NCBI RefSeq assembly: GCF_014648415.1
Contig: NZ_BMRB01000002.1
Coordinates: 765,260 to 829,259, forward strand
Reading direction: 5' to 3'
DNA length: 64,000 nt
DNA from: Actinokineospora fastidiosa
Lineage (GTDB): Bacteria > Actinomycetota > Actinomycetes > Mycobacteriales > Pseudonocardiaceae
Under the pieces are notes generated by a model, which saw nothing but the letters and a program-made list of their open reading frames with translations, did no database searches and was not told where the DNA came from. Position numbers and translations under genes: made by a program. Positions 31,649 to 40,722 of this stretch are shown here, piece by piece. Position 1 is the stretch's first letter; the number at the start of each line of letters is the position of its first letter.

Positions 31649-31888
31649 GTGAGCATCAGGGAGTACGCGGCCACGCTGGGCCAGGTCATGACCACCCTGG
31701 CCGCGGCCGCGGCCAGCGCCGACACCGCCCTGCGCGAGCTGACCTCCGCGCGGGCCATCCTGACCAGGATCTCCCCCGACGGCTGGTGCCCTGCCGAGCT
31801 CGACCTGGCGATCGCCGAGCTGACCAGGGTGGTCGCGCTGGCCGCCGCGGCCAGGGAGACCATCGCCGACTACGTGACGAGGCTGTAG
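31649..31888 (+). CDS. Second small alpha-helical protein of the cassette
   Basis: 79 residues from GTG 31649, which has GAGGAGG seven bases upstream; an ATG at 31631 would add six residues. The predicted structure is two long Ala-rich helices (EYAATLGQVMTTLAAAAASA, LAIAELTRVVALAAAARETI) joined by a short loop with ISPDGWCPAEL. No known family was recognised. Its TAG is followed directly by the ATG of the large ATPase gene, so co-expression is near certain. It is a likely partner or substrate of that ATPase (inference). Confidence 0.72.
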   Translation: MSIREYAATLGQVMTTLAAAAASADTALRELTSARAILTRISPDGWCPAELDLAIAELTRVVALAAAARETIADYVTRL

Positions 31889-34582
31889 ATGGGCAAGGCC
31901 GAGCGCAGGCGGCGGGCGAACGCCGCGCTGGCCACCCTGCGCACCGTGCTCGGCCGCGCGCTGGGCGCGGCCGCCGCTGCCCGGACGGCCGCCGAGGCCG
32001 ACCGGGCGCGCGCCGAGTTCGAGCACTCGGTGCACTCGATGGGGTTCGGCGCGGCCGCGCGGTCGAAGGACATCAGGGCCAGGGTCGACGCCGACCCGGT
32101 GCTGCGCGAGGTGTGGCAGCGGCTGGAGGCCGAGCGCGACCGCAGCTACACCGAGTGGAACACCGCCGTCCTCCCGCAGGTGCGCGCCCTGGTCGCCGAC
32201 GCGGCCCCCGGCGCGGCGGGCGCGGAGGGCCACGACTGGCTGCGCGTCCCCGGCACGGGCGGGGAGCCGCCCCGGCTGTGGCGGGTGGGCCGGGCTGCGG
32301 TCGAGCACGCCGCCGACGAGTTCCCGCTGGCCGTCCCGCTGCTGGGGCACGGCCACCTGCGGATCAACTCGACGCACGGCGCCAGGGCCGCCGTGGACGC
32401 GATCGTCGAGACGCTGCTGGCCCGGATGCTGGCCACCCTCGCCCCCGGCCAGCTGCGCATCCACATCTGGGACATCGGCCACCTCACCGGCCCGCTGCCC
32501 AACCTGCACCCGCTCAGCGCCGAGCGGCTGCTGACCGTGCACGACCCCACGCTGCTCGGCGACCTGCTGGCGACCCTCGCCGGGCACATCCGGCGCGCCC
32601 ACGACAGCGCGCTGCGCGACGGCCGCCGCACCGCGCACGGGCCGGGCGACCCGTGGCGGGTAACGGTGCTGTTCGGCAACGGTGAGCGGCTGCCCGACGA
32701 GCTGACCCACGAGCTGAGCCGGGTCGCCCGCACCGGCCCGGACGCGGGCGTGCACCTGGTGCTGGTCGACGTGCCGGTGTCGGTGAACAGTCCACTGGAG
32801 ACCATCACGTTCACCGGCCCGGACGTGGCCACCTCCAGCATGACCGGGCGCGGCGTCGTGGTCCGGCCGGACCCGCCGCTGCCCGCCGCCGAGGTCGCCG
32901 CGCTGGCGAGCGGGGTGCACGAGCGGGTGCGCGCGTTCCGCGGCGGTCCGCGCTCCTTCGCCGACCTGCTGGCCCCCGCGCCCCGGCACTTCGCGCGCGA
33001 TGAGCTGCGCACCCCGATCGGGTTCGCCGAGGGGGAGCCGGTGGAGGTCGTGCTGGGCGACGCCACCCCGCACGCGCTGATCGCAGGCCCGAGCGGGTCG
33101 GGCAAGACGAACTTCCTCTACGCCCTCATCGGCGGCCTGGCGTCGCGGTACTCGCCGATGGAGCTGGAGCTGTACCTGCTGGACTTCAAGGAGGGCGTGT
33201 CCTTCGCCGGGCTGACCCCCGGCAGCAAGGACCCGAGCTTCCTGCCGCAGGCCCGGCTGGTCGGGGTGAACGTCAACACCGACCGCGAGTTCGGGCTGGC
33301 GCTGCTGCGGTTCCTCACCGCCGAGCTGGCCCGCCGCGCCGAGGCGGCCAAGCGGCACGAGGTGACCAAGCTGGCCGAGCTGCGCGAGGCCGACCCGGAC
33401 GGGCACTGGCCGAGGATCGTCGCGGTGATCGACGAGTTCCAGGCGCTGTTCAGCGGCCGCGACCGGATCACCCAGCAGGCGGCCGCGCTGCTGGAGGACG
33501 TGGCGCGGCGGGGCCGCTCGCAGGGCATCCACCTGGTGCTGGCCAGCCAGGACATCGCCGGGATCGAGGCGTTCTGGGGCAAGCCCGCGGTGTTCGAGCA
33601 GTGCACGCTGCGCATCGCGATGCCCAAGGCGAAGCGGGTGCTGGCCGAGCAGAACCTGGCCGCGATGTCGCTGCCGCGCTGGCACGTCGTGGTCAACCAC
33701 GACTCCGGTGTCGGGCACGGCAACGAGGTCGCGCACGTGCCCGACGCGTCGAGCCGAGGCACGTTCGATCTGCTGCAGCGGGACCTGCACGCGGCCCTGC
33801 CGACGGCGCCGCCCCGGCTGTTCGACGGCGCGCACCAGCCGGACCTGGTCCACGCCGCCGACTTCGCCACGCCGTCCGGGCCGCTGCTCGGCCAGATCAT
33901 CGACGTCAACGACCGGGCGGCGATCCTGCGGCTGGAGGCCGCGCCGGGGCGCAACCTGGCGGTCCTGGGCACCGCGGTCGCCGACGCGTTCGCAGTGCTG
34001 GAGAGCGCGGCGCTGTCGCTGGCCAGGATGCACGTCCCGGGCGACTGCGACTTCAGCGTCTGGTGCCCGGTGCCCGCGCTGGCCCGGCGCGCCGAGGGGC
34101 TGGCCGAGCGGCTGCGGACGATGGGCCACGACGTGGACCTGCGCCTCGACGACAGCATCGCACGGCTGACCCCGGCGACCGCGGAGCGGCCGCGCTATGT
34201 GATCTTCCCGTGCGTGGACGGCGCGCACCGCTGGCTGGAGGCCAAGGAGCCGCCGAGCATGACCAGCGGCCTCGACCGGCTGCGCGCGCTGCTGCGCGAC
34301 GGTCCCGCGCACCGCGTGCACGTGCTGGGCTGGTGGCGCGGCGTCGCCCGGTTGAAGGACACGATGGGGTTCGGCGGGTTCGACGACATCGGGGCGTGGG
34401 TGGCGCTGGACGTGCAGGGCAGCGAGCTGACGACGCTGGCGGCGGGCCAGGTGGTCGACTGGTCGCCGCGCCCGCAGCGGGCGATCTTCTTCGACCGCAC
34501 CACGCACACCCACCCGGACGTGCTGATCCCGTTCGACACCTCGTCGGCGCTGGACATCCCGAAGGTGGTGGACACGGCGTGA
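31889..34582 (+). CDS. FtsK/SpoIIIE-type (EccC-like) P-loop ATPase
   Basis: 897 residues with no membrane segment seen. Residues 1-130 are helical (charged, coiled-coil-like). Residues 135-340 resemble a first, inactive ATPase-like module. Residues 380-640 are the active FtsK/SpoIIIE domain: Walker A GPSGSGKTN (K406, T407), YLLDFKEGVSF, Walker B IVAVIDEF (D515, E516), ARRGRSQGIHLVLASQD and the sensor-like TLRIAMPKAKRV. A third module (about 670-870) has lost its P-loop (GRNLAVLGTAVADA). This multi-domain layout matches EccC of type VII secretion, but no EccB, EccD, EccE or mycosin is nearby. It could drive export or assembly of the small helical proteins beside it, or move DNA; both are inference. 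Confidence 0.85.
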   Translation: MGKAERRRRANAALATLRTVLGRALGAAAAARTAAEADRARAEFEHSVHSMGFGAAARSKDIRARVDADPVLREVWQRLEAERDRSYTEWNTAVLPQVRALVADAAPGAAGAEGHDWLRVPGTGGEPPRLWRVGRAAVEHAADEFPLAVPLLGHGHLRINSTHGARAAVDAIVETLLARMLATLAPGQLRIHIWDIGHLTGPLPNLHPLSAERLLTVHDPTLLGDLLATLAGHIRRAHDSALRDGRRTAHGPGDPWRVTVLFGNGERLPDELTHELSRVARTGPDAGVHLVLVDVPVSVNSPLETITFTGPDVATSSMTGRGVVVRPDPPLPAAEVAALASGVHERVRAFRGGPRSFADLLAPAPRHFARDELRTPIGFAEGEPVEVVLGDATPHALIAGPSGSGKTNFLYALIGGLASRYSPMELELYLLDFKEGVSFAGLTPGSKDPSFLPQARLVGVNVNTDREFGLALLRFLTAELARRAEAAKRHEVTKLAELREADPDGHWPRIVAVIDEFQALFSGRDRITQQAAALLEDVARRGRSQGIHLVLASQDIAGIEAFWGKPAVFEQCTLRIAMPKAKRVLAEQNLAAMSLPRWHVVVNHDSGVGHGNEVAHVPDASSRGTFDLLQRDLHAALPTAPPRLFDGAHQPDLVHAADFATPSGPLLGQIIDVNDRAAILRLEAAPGRNLAVLGTAVADAFAVLESAALSLARMHVPGDCDFSVWCPVPALARRAEGLAERLRTMGHDVDLRLDDSIARLTPATAERPRYVIFPCVDGAHRWLEAKEPPSMTSGLDRLRALLRDGPAHRVHVLGWWRGVARLKDTMGFGGFDDIGAWVALDVQGSELTTLAAGQVVDWSPRPQRAIFFDRTTHTHPDVLIPFDTSSALDIPKVVDTA

Positions 34583-34938
34583 ACGACCCTGTGGCCGAGT
34601 ACAAGCGCCTGTTGGACACCGCGCACCAGGCCGCGGACACCCACCGCAAGCACGAGCAGCGCCGCGCCCTGGAGCTGACCGAGCACATCCGCGACGCGAG
34701 CAAGGCCATCACCACCGCGTCGGCGCGCGAGGCGGACGTGACCAGGGAGATCACCGGCTGGTGGTCGAACGTGACCAGGAACCTGACCTCGCTGGTGTGG
34801 CTCGACCTGACCCCGCCAGCGCCGGACCCGGGCGCCGATCCCCGCAGGCTGAACGCGCACCTGGCCGAGGTCGAGCCCGCGACCTCGGCGTTCCGCGTCG
34901 CCCTGCGCCGCGCCCTGTGGCCGCGCAAGCTCCCCTGA
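34579..34938 (+). CDS. Small helical protein, last gene of the FtsK-like cassette
   Basis: 119 residues from GTG 34579, overlapping the ATPase stop (GTGA). Residues 1-55 form a charged helix with many His/Arg/Glu (YKRLLDTAHQAADTHRKHEQ). Then comes EITGWWSNVTRNLTSLVWLD with an aromatic patch, a proline-rich turn, and a basic C-terminal helix ending RRALWPRKLP. No family was recognised. The coupling to the ATPase gene argues for a subunit or adaptor of the same machine. Confidence 0.72.
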   Translation: MNDPVAEYKRLLDTAHQAADTHRKHEQRRALELTEHIRDASKAITTASAREADVTREITGWWSNVTRNLTSLVWLDLTPPAPDPGADPRRLNAHLAEVEPATSAFRVALRRALWPRKLP

Positions 34939-34958
34939 TCTTTGGCACGATCGGCGGT

Positions 34959-35801
34959 ATGCAGACGCGACAGCTGGGCGACGTCCGGGTCGGCGCGATC
35001 GGGCTCGGCGGCATGCCCATGTCCATCGCGGGCAGGCCGGACCGCGACCGCGCGATCGCCACGATCCGCGCCGCGGTCGACGCGGGCGTGACCCTCATCG
35101 ACACCGCGGACGCCTACTCGCTGGACGAGACCGACTTCGGCCACAACGAGGAGCTGATCGCCGAGGCGACCAGGGGCGCGGACGTGCTGATCGCCACCAA
35201 GGGCGGCCACACCCGCACCCCGGGCGGCGGCTGGGGCCTCGACGGCCGCCCCGAGTACCTGCGCCGGGCGTGCGACGCGTCGCTGCGCAGGCTGGGGGTC
35301 GAGCGGATCGACCTGTACCAGTTCCACCGGCCGGACCCGGCGGTCCCGGTGGCCGAGTCGGTCGGCGCCCTGGCTGAGCTGCTCGACGAGGGCAAGATCC
35401 GCATGGCCGGCGTGTCGAACTTCGACCCGGACGAGATCAGGATGGCCCACAAGATCCTGGGCGGACGGCTGGCGGCGGTGCAGAACCAGTACTCCCCCAC
35501 GTTCCAGTCGAGCGCGCCCGAGCTGGAGCTGTGCGACGAACTGGGCGTCGCGTTCCTGCCGTGGAGCCCGCTGGGCGGCATCAGCTCGGCGGGCGCCCTC
35601 GGCGGCGCCTTCGCCGCGGTGGGCGCTGAGCTGGGCGTGAGCCCGCAGCGGGTGTGCCTGGCGTGGATGCTGGCCAAGTCCCCGGTGGTGATCCCCATCC
35701 CCGGCGCCTCCCGCCCGGAGAGCATCACCGACTCGGCGGCCGCGGCCACCGTCGAGCTGACCCCGGCCCACATCGCCACCCTGAACGCCGCTGTGGCCTG
35801 A
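34959..35801 (+). CDS. Aldo/keto reductase
   Basis: 280 residues with an AKR barrel. Catalytic residues are visible: D and Y in TLIDTADAYSLDE, K in VLIATKGGHTRTP, and H in LYQFHRPDPAVP. NADPH-binding motifs are AWMLAKSPVVIPIPGASRPE and NQYSPTF. The substrate is unknown. ATG 34959 lies 20 bases after the preceding cassette and has only a weak ribosome site, so it may be transcribed with it or separately. Confidence 0.9.
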   Translation: MQTRQLGDVRVGAIGLGGMPMSIAGRPDRDRAIATIRAAVDAGVTLIDTADAYSLDETDFGHNEELIAEATRGADVLIATKGGHTRTPGGGWGLDGRPEYLRRACDASLRRLGVERIDLYQFHRPDPAVPVAESVGALAELLDEGKIRMAGVSNFDPDEIRMAHKILGGRLAAVQNQYSPTFQSSAPELELCDELGVAFLPWSPLGGISSAGALGGAFAAVGAELGVSPQRVCLAWMLAKSPVVIPIPGASRPESITDSAAAATVELTPAHIATLNAAVA

Positions 35802-35845
35802 CCCCGCCACGGCAACCTTTTCCCACCCCCGGAGGTCTCGGGGGT

Positions 35846-36232
35846 ATGGCAGCGCAGCGCGGACGACGGACCTGGGCCGACACGACCACCAGACTGAGCG
35901 TCCGCAGACTCGGATACGCACTGGTGGTCACCGCCGCAGGCGAACTGACCCCGGCCGACGAGTCCGCCTGGGCCGACCTGGTCACCGCCGTCTGCCTGGC
36001 GTCGACCAGGGCGGGCATGGTGGTCATCGACCTGACCGGAGTAGCCACAGTCACCGAGAAGTGCCTAACAGTCCTGACAGAAGCCAACGACCACTGCACA
36101 ACCCACCACCGCGACCTCCGAGTCCTAGTCCGCAACGCGGATGAGGAACGCCTACGCAAGGCAGCCCTACACCACCTGGTCACAGCAGCCGGAATGCTCC
36201 ACCGCGCCGTATCAGGCCCCCGCAGCGGCTGA
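35846..36232 (+). CDS. STAS-domain anti-sigma-factor antagonist-like protein
   Basis: 128 residues from ATG 35846, which has GGAGGT ten bases upstream. The STAS core is visible: LVVTAAGELTPADESAWADL, then MVVIDLTGVATVTEKCLTVL, with T residues at the usual phosphorylation-loop position (ATVTEK). The C-terminal helix contains RVLVRNADEERLRKAALHHL. It is likely part of an anti-sigma switch, but no partner kinase is adjacent. The downstream 0.8-kb gap holds a large inverted repeat. Confidence 0.78.
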   Translation: MAAQRGRRTWADTTTRLSVRRLGYALVVTAAGELTPADESAWADLVTAVCLASTRAGMVVIDLTGVATVTEKCLTVLTEANDHCTTHHRDLRVLVRNADEERLRKAALHHLVTAAGMLHRAVSGPRSG

Positions 36233-36257
36233 CACAACAACACCACCACCCAAAGCA

Positions 36258-36445
36258 GGGCTTGCCTGCCATCCCGTCGACCTGGCGAAGCCTTACCACA
36301 GCCAGGGTGGGGGTGCGGCCCTCAACGAAACCGCAGCTTGCCAGGCCAGGGCCCCCAGGGCCCTGGCCAGCGACAACGCAAGCTCCGCGCCCCCACCCTG
36401 GGTGTGGTAACCCTCCGGGAGGTCGACGGGATGGCAGGCAAGCCC
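36258..36445. repeat. 188-bp imperfect inverted repeat, MITE-like element or giant hairpin
   Basis: The outer 26 bases are perfect inverted repeats (36258-36283 and 36420-36445; outer sequence GGGCTTGCCTGCCATCCCGT). Symmetry continues imperfectly inward through TTACCACA...CCAGGGTGGGGG to a central CCAGGGCCCCCAGGGCCCTGG-like axis near 36350. No reading frame, target duplication or transposase was found. It could be a miniature inverted-repeat element or a very strong stem-loop after the STAS gene. Confidence 0.7.
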
Positions 36446-36582
36446 GGCCCCCATCCCGGAGATCTGCCCGTCCGGCGAGGACGCTCTTAATCCCTAAAAC
36501 AGAGCAGCACTGCGGAAAGCACCCCGCGGGCAGGACCAAGCGCCGCACGGCACCGGTAGGCAGTGAGAACCGAGCACGTCTA

Positions 36583-36617
36583 GCGGGGCCGGGTGCGTGA
36601 GGTTCACCCGGCCCCGC
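36583..36617. terminator. Strong hairpin, probable terminator
   Basis: A 13-bp perfect stem (GCGGGGCCGGGTG, 36583-36595, with 36605-36617) surrounds a 9-base loop CGTGAGGTT. It lies in the gap between the STAS gene and the chitinase promoter. Confidence 0.5.
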
Positions 36618-36958
36618 CCTCCAACGTCGCGTCCGTCGGGTGCTCGCCCACCCGGCGTACGCGCAGGTGGCGGCCGCCCCTGTCATCGGTCCGCCACTCG
36701 GCGGGCCGTGACGGGCGCGCCGGTGCCGTGGGCGGGCGCCATGCCAGCGGCACCGGCGGCGCACGGCGCCACCGGAACCCGGGCGACGGCCGCCTCCTGA
36801 GCCACTCCTGCTCGCAACCGCGGCGCAGACCTGCGCGTCTGCCGGCGTCCAGCCGCGTCACCGATCGGGTCGGTTCGTAGATTCCCGCACGGCGGGTGGA
36901 GCGCGCTCATCCCAGTTGGCCATAGCCACGCGGTATGGCCCCGTCCGGCGCACGATCA
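36618..36958. other. Intergenic stretch with no convincing gene
   Basis: Several overlapping Arg/Pro/Gly-rich open frames exist on both strands (for example 36604-36861 minus). None has a ribosome site or a recognisable domain, and their composition is what random high-GC sequence gives. It may be decayed coding sequence. Confidence 0.4.
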
Positions 36959-36988
36959 TTGACGTACATTGGTTTAGACCAATACGCT
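36959..36988 (+). promoter_or_regulatory. Chitinase promoter with DasR-type (dre) operator in the spacer
   Basis: TTGACG (36959-36964), 18 bases, then TACGCT (36983-36988) forms a promoter. Filling the spacer and touching the -10 is ATTGGTTTAGACCAAT (36968-36983), with perfect ATTGGT/ACCAAT arms. It closely matches the published DasR consensus ACTGGTCTAGACCACT. DasR is the GlcNAc-responsive repressor of actinomycete chitinases. Binding here would block RNA polymerase. Confidence 0.78.
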
Positions 36989-37019
36989 CCCCCCAACCCT
37001 GCAACGTTGGAGGTGCAGC

Positions 37020-39356
37020 GTGGCCAGAAAGAGCCTCCCCCTGGCGTTTCTGCTCGCAGTGCTAACCGGAATAGGCGTGATCCTGCCCGCGACGTCCCAC
37101 GCGGCCGACCACGCGGCGTGCCGCCCGGACGGGCTCGCGCGGACGGGGACGCTGAACGTCCCATATTGCCTGGCCTATGACACCGAGGGCCGCGAGAGCA
37201 TGGGCGCGGACCACCCGCGCCGCGTGATCGGGTACTTCACCAGCTGGCGCACCGGCAAGAACGGCCAGCCCGCGTACCTGCCCAAGGACATCCCCTGGAC
37301 CAAGGTCACCCACATCAACTACGCCTTCGGGCACATCGACTCGGCGGGCAAGCTGAGCGTCGGGCCCGACGGGCCCAACAACCCCGCCACCGGCATGGAG
37401 TGGCCCGGCGTCCCCGGCGCGGAGATGGACCCGTCGCTGCCGTACAAGGGCCACTTCAACCAGCTGACCAAGTACAAGAAGCAGCACCCGCAGGTCAAGA
37501 CGCTGATCTCGGTCGGCGGCTGGGCCGAGACCGGCGGCCACTTCGCCGCCGACGGCTCCCGCGTCGCCGACGGCGGTTTCTACACCCTCACCGACTCCAC
37601 CGCGAAGATCTCCGCCTTCGCCGACTCCGCGGTCGAGTTCATCCGCAAGTACGGCTTCAACGGCGTCGACATCGACTACGAGTACGCCACGTCGATGAAC
37701 AACTCCGGCAACCCGGACGACTTCTCCTTCTCCAACCCGCGCCGCGCCCGCCTGATGGCCGGGTACGTGACGCTGATGAAGACGCTGCGCGAGAAGCTCG
37801 ACGCCGCCAGCGTCGCGGACAACAAGTACTACATGCTGACCGTAGCCGCGCCATCGTCCGGCTACATGCTGCGCGGCATGGAGAACTACCAGGTCACCCA
37901 GTACCTGGACTACGTCAACGTCATGTCGTACGACCTGCACGGCGCCTGGAACCACTTCGTCGGCCCCAACGCCGCGCTGTACGACGACGGCCGCGACGCC
38001 GAGCTGGTGCACTGGAACTACTACAACACCAGCCAGTACGGCGGTCTCGGCTACCTGAACACCGACTGGGCGTACCACTACTTCCGCGGCCACATGCCCG
38101 CGGGCCGCATCAACATCGGCGTCCCGTACTACACCCGCGGCTGGCGTGGCGTCACCGGCGGCACGAACGGCCTCTGGGGCCGCGCGGCGCTGCCCGACCA
38201 GACCAAGTGCCCGCCGGGCACCGGCGGCACCGTCGGCTCGACCGTGCCGTGCGGCAACGGCGCCGTGGGCATCGACAACCTCTGGCACGACCTCGACAAG
38301 CTCGGCGGCGAGGTGCCCGCGGGCAGCAACCCGATGTGGCACGCCAAGAACCTGCAGGACGGCCGCACCCCGAGCTACCTCGACGAGTACGGCCTCGACC
38401 CGGCGACCAACCCCGAGGACCGCGTCACCGGCACCTACACCCGCCACTACGACTCGACGCTCGTCGCGCCGTGGCTGTGGAACAACGACAAGAAGGTGTT
38501 CCTGTCCACCGAGGACGAGACCTCGATCGCGGCCAAGGCGCGGTACGTGGCGGACCAGGGCATCGGCGGCATCATGATGTGGGAGCTCGCGGGCGACTAC
38601 GACTTCGACGCCACCCGCGGCGAGTACTTCATGGGCGACACCCTCACCACGCTGATGTACGACACGTTCCGCGACGCCGCGCCGTACGGCAACAAGAAGG
38701 CCAAGCGGACCATGCCGACCGAGGCGCTGGACGTGAAGCTGGAGCTGCACGGCTTCCCCGTGGGCGACTCGAACTACCCGATCAGCCCGAAGCTGCGCGT
38801 CACCAACAACTCCAGCAGCCCGCTGCCGGGCGGCACGGAGATCCAGTTCGACTACGGCACGTCGGCGCCGCCGACCATGGGCCAGCAGTCCGGCTGGAGC
38901 CTGTCGGTGGTGTCCAGCGAGCACACCGGGCCGAACGTGGGAGGCATCCGCGGCGACCTGCACCGCATGTCGCTGAAGACCCCGTCCTGGCAGACGCTGG
39001 CGCCGGGGGCGAGCGCCGAGGTGCAGTTGGTCTACTACCTGCCGATCACGCAGCTGGCCAACATCACGGTGACCTTCGGCGGCAAGTCCTACGCGGTGAC
39101 GCAGGACCACGCCCGGGGCTCCACCGACACCCCGCCGACCACGACGACGACCACCGGCACGACCGACCCGACGACGACCACGACGACGACCCCGCCCGCC
39201 TGCTCGGCCCCGGCCTGGGAGGCGACGAAGGTCTACACGGGCGGCAACACGGTCTCCTACCAAGGCAAGCTCTACCGCGCCAAGTGGTGGACCCAGGGCG
39301 ACCGCCCGGACCTCTCCGGCCAATGGGGAGTGTGGCAGGACATGGGCCCCTGCTGA
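37020..39356 (+). CDS. Secreted GH18 chitinase with C-terminal chitin-binding domain
   Basis: 778 residues from GTG 37020 (TTGGAGG upstream). Signal peptide 1-28 ([21 protein letters not shown]). The GH18 barrel is at about 65-560 with [11 protein letters not shown] and the catalytic D217-x-D219-x-E221 (GVDIDYEYA), plus the substrate-assisting MSYDLHGAW. Next is a beta-sandwich domain (about 570-695), a Thr/Pro-rich linker ([20 protein letters not shown]), and a C-terminal CBM5/12 domain ([20 protein letters not shown], with WW and W residues for chitin). It cleaves chitin outside the cell to chitobiose. A DasR-type operator sits in its promoter. Products probably enter through the Ngc system at 58-64 kb. 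Confidence 0.95.
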   Translation: MARKSLPLAFLLAVLTGIGVILPATSHAADHAACRPDGLARTGTLNVPYCLAYDTEGRESMGADHPRRVIGYFTSWRTGKNGQPAYLPKDIPWTKVTHINYAFGHIDSAGKLSVGPDGPNNPATGMEWPGVPGAEMDPSLPYKGHFNQLTKYKKQHPQVKTLISVGGWAETGGHFAADGSRVADGGFYTLTDSTAKISAFADSAVEFIRKYGFNGVDIDYEYATSMNNSGNPDDFSFSNPRRARLMAGYVTLMKTLREKLDAASVADNKYYMLTVAAPSSGYMLRGMENYQVTQYLDYVNVMSYDLHGAWNHFVGPNAALYDDGRDAELVHWNYYNTSQYGGLGYLNTDWAYHYFRGHMPAGRINIGVPYYTRGWRGVTGGTNGLWGRAALPDQTKCPPGTGGTVGSTVPCGNGAVGIDNLWHDLDKLGGEVPAGSNPMWHAKNLQDGRTPSYLDEYGLDPATNPEDRVTGTYTRHYDSTLVAPWLWNNDKKVFLSTEDETSIAAKARYVADQGIGGIMMWELAGDYDFDATRGEYFMGDTLTTLMYDTFRDAAPYGNKKAKRTMPTEALDVKLELHGFPVGDSNYPISPKLRVTNNSSSPLPGGTEIQFDYGTSAPPTMGQQSGWSLSVVSSEHTGPNVGGIRGDLHRMSLKTPSWQTLAPGASAEVQLVYYLPITQLANITVTFGGKSYAVTQDHARGSTDTPPTTTTTTGTTDPTTTTTTTPPACSAPAWEATKVYTGGNTVSYQGKLYRAKWWTQGDRPDLSGQWGVWQDMGPC

Positions 39357-39366
39357 CCCACTGACC

Positions 39367-39451
39367 GCGGTGCGGCGGACGGACGCCCATCCCGCCCGCC
39401 GCACCGCACACCACGACCCGGCCGTCCCCGCTGTTCCAGGGGGACGGCCGG
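39367..39451 (+). terminator. Tandem hairpin terminators after the chitinase gene
   Basis: The first stem is GCGGTGCGGCGG (39367-39378) with 39396-39407, 17-base loop. The second is CCGGCCGTCCCC (39418-39429) with 39440-39451, 10-base loop. Both are perfect 12-bp stems directly after the chitinase stop and before the next gene. Confidence 0.65.
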
Positions 39452-39503
39452 CGCCTGTGGATAACTCGCGGCACGGTCCCACCGTTTTGGACAGGATGGA
39501 GCC

Positions 39504-39935
39504 ATGACGACATCCACCACACGGGACACCGTGACCGAACTCCTCCGCCGCATCGGCGAAGGCGACCCGACCCGCGTCGCGGAGCTGTACGCCGACGACA
39601 TCGACTGGCGGCTCAACTGGCCCGCCGACGAACACGGCCGCGCGGAGACGCCCTGGATCCGCCCCCGGTCGACCAGGGCGGACGCGGCCGACCACTACCG
39701 CGAGTTGGTCGAACACCACGTCCCCGAGCAGGTCGACACCCAGGTCGAACGCGTCATCGTCGACGGCGGCGACGCCGTCGTCCTCGGCGAGATCCGACAG
39801 ACCGCCCGCCCCACCGGCCGCGCCTACCGCGCCCGCTTCGCGTTACACCTCACGGTGGAGGACGGACTGATCACCCGCCACCACGTCTACGAGGACAGCC
39901 TGGCGGTGGCGCGGGCTTTCACCCCGGCAGGCTAG
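39504..39935 (+). CDS. SnoaL-like / NTF2-fold protein
   Basis: 143 residues, a single NTF2-like cone: VTELLRRIGEGDPTRVAELY, ADDIDWRLNWPADE, TQVERVIVDGGDAVVLGEIR and ARFALHLTVEDGLITRHHVY match SnoaL-like ketosteroid-isomerase-related proteins. The activity is not predictable. Oddity: the last 12 residues (LAVARAFTPAG) and the stop lie inside the first unit of a 137-bp tandem repeat that continues 540 bp beyond the gene, so the natural C-terminus may have been replaced or the repeat may have been copied from it. Confidence 0.82.
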   Translation: MTTSTTRDTVTELLRRIGEGDPTRVAELYADDIDWRLNWPADEHGRAETPWIRPRSTRADAADHYRELVEHHVPEQVDTQVERVIVDGGDAVVLGEIRQTARPTGRAYRARFALHLTVEDGLITRHHVYEDSLAVARAFTPAG

Positions 39936-40478
39936 CCCCCGGCGGCGAACCAGCCGACCCAGGCAGACGACGCGGCACGCGGAGCCAGCCTGGCGGCGGG
40001 AGCTGGCCGGGCAACGAGGCGGCCCGCCGAGCCGACCTGGCGGTGGCGCGGGCTTTCGCTCCGGCGGACTAGCCCCCTGGGCGGCGAGTCAGCCGGTCCA
40101 GGCAGACGATGCGGCGCGCGGAGCCGACCTGGCGGCCGGAGCTGGCCAGGCAAACGATGCGGCCCCGAGCCGACCTGCCGGTGGCAAGGGCTTTCACCCC
40201 CGCCTGGCTAGCCCCCGGCGGCAAACCAGCCGACCCAGGCAGGCGACGCCGCGCGCGAAGCCGACTCGGCGACGGGAGGCTGGCCGGACAGACGTTGCGG
40301 CGCGCGAAGCCGACCTGGCGGCCGGAGCTGGCCAGGCAAACGATGCGGCCCCGAGCCGACCTGCCGGTGGCGCAAGCTTTCACCCCGGCTGGCTAGCCCC
40401 TGCGGCGAACCAGCCGACCCAGGCAGGCGACGCGGCGCGCGAAGCCGACCTGGCGGCGGGAGCTGGCCGGGCGGTCGA
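39899..40478. repeat. Four degenerate tandem repeats of about 137 bp
   Basis: Units begin with CCTGGCGGTGGCGCGGGCTT or a close variant at 39899, 40036, 40174 and 40360. Steps are 137, 138 and 186 bp, the last carrying an extra 48-bp partial copy. Shared landmarks in each unit are GGCTAGCCCC, CAGCCGACCCAGGCAG and GGAGCTGGCC. The first unit includes the 3' end of the SnoaL-like gene. Open frames across the array (such as 40109-40396) repeat the peptide VARAFTPA and are by-products of the repeat. Confidence 0.8.
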
Positions 40479-40722
40479 TCGTCAACATCGGCCGTCGTGC
40501 TGCTGGCGGCTCCCCCGCACCCTCGCCGCCCCGCCTACGGCTAGGGCGGCGGTCGCGGCGGGCAGCGGGGTGGCCCGGGCAGGCTGCCTACTCGAGGCCA
40601 GCCATGCCTCGTCGCCCACGACGCTGCGCGCCCCGGTCGGCCGCGACGTCTGCAGCGCCGGAACCATCGCGCCGTGACCGGGGATTCGGCCACGGTTGGT
40701 CCGCGGCGAGGGTTGGTGGCGG

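Noticed and set aside
31281..34938. Calling the cassette a complete type VII secretion locus
   Set aside because: Only an EccC-like ATPase is present; EccB, EccD, EccE, mycosin and clear WXG100 motifs are missing.
36604..36861. 85-codon minus-strand frame before the chitinase gene
   Set aside because: Arg/Pro-rich, no ribosome site, no motif, and it overlaps a probable terminator.
37062..39719. Long minus-strand frame across the chitinase and SnoaL-like genes
   Set aside because: It covers two well-supported plus-strand genes and has no recognisable domains.
40109..40396. 95-codon frame in the 137-bp repeats
   Set aside because: Both copies of its repeated peptide arise from the DNA repeat; it has no ribosome site and the units are not multiples of three.
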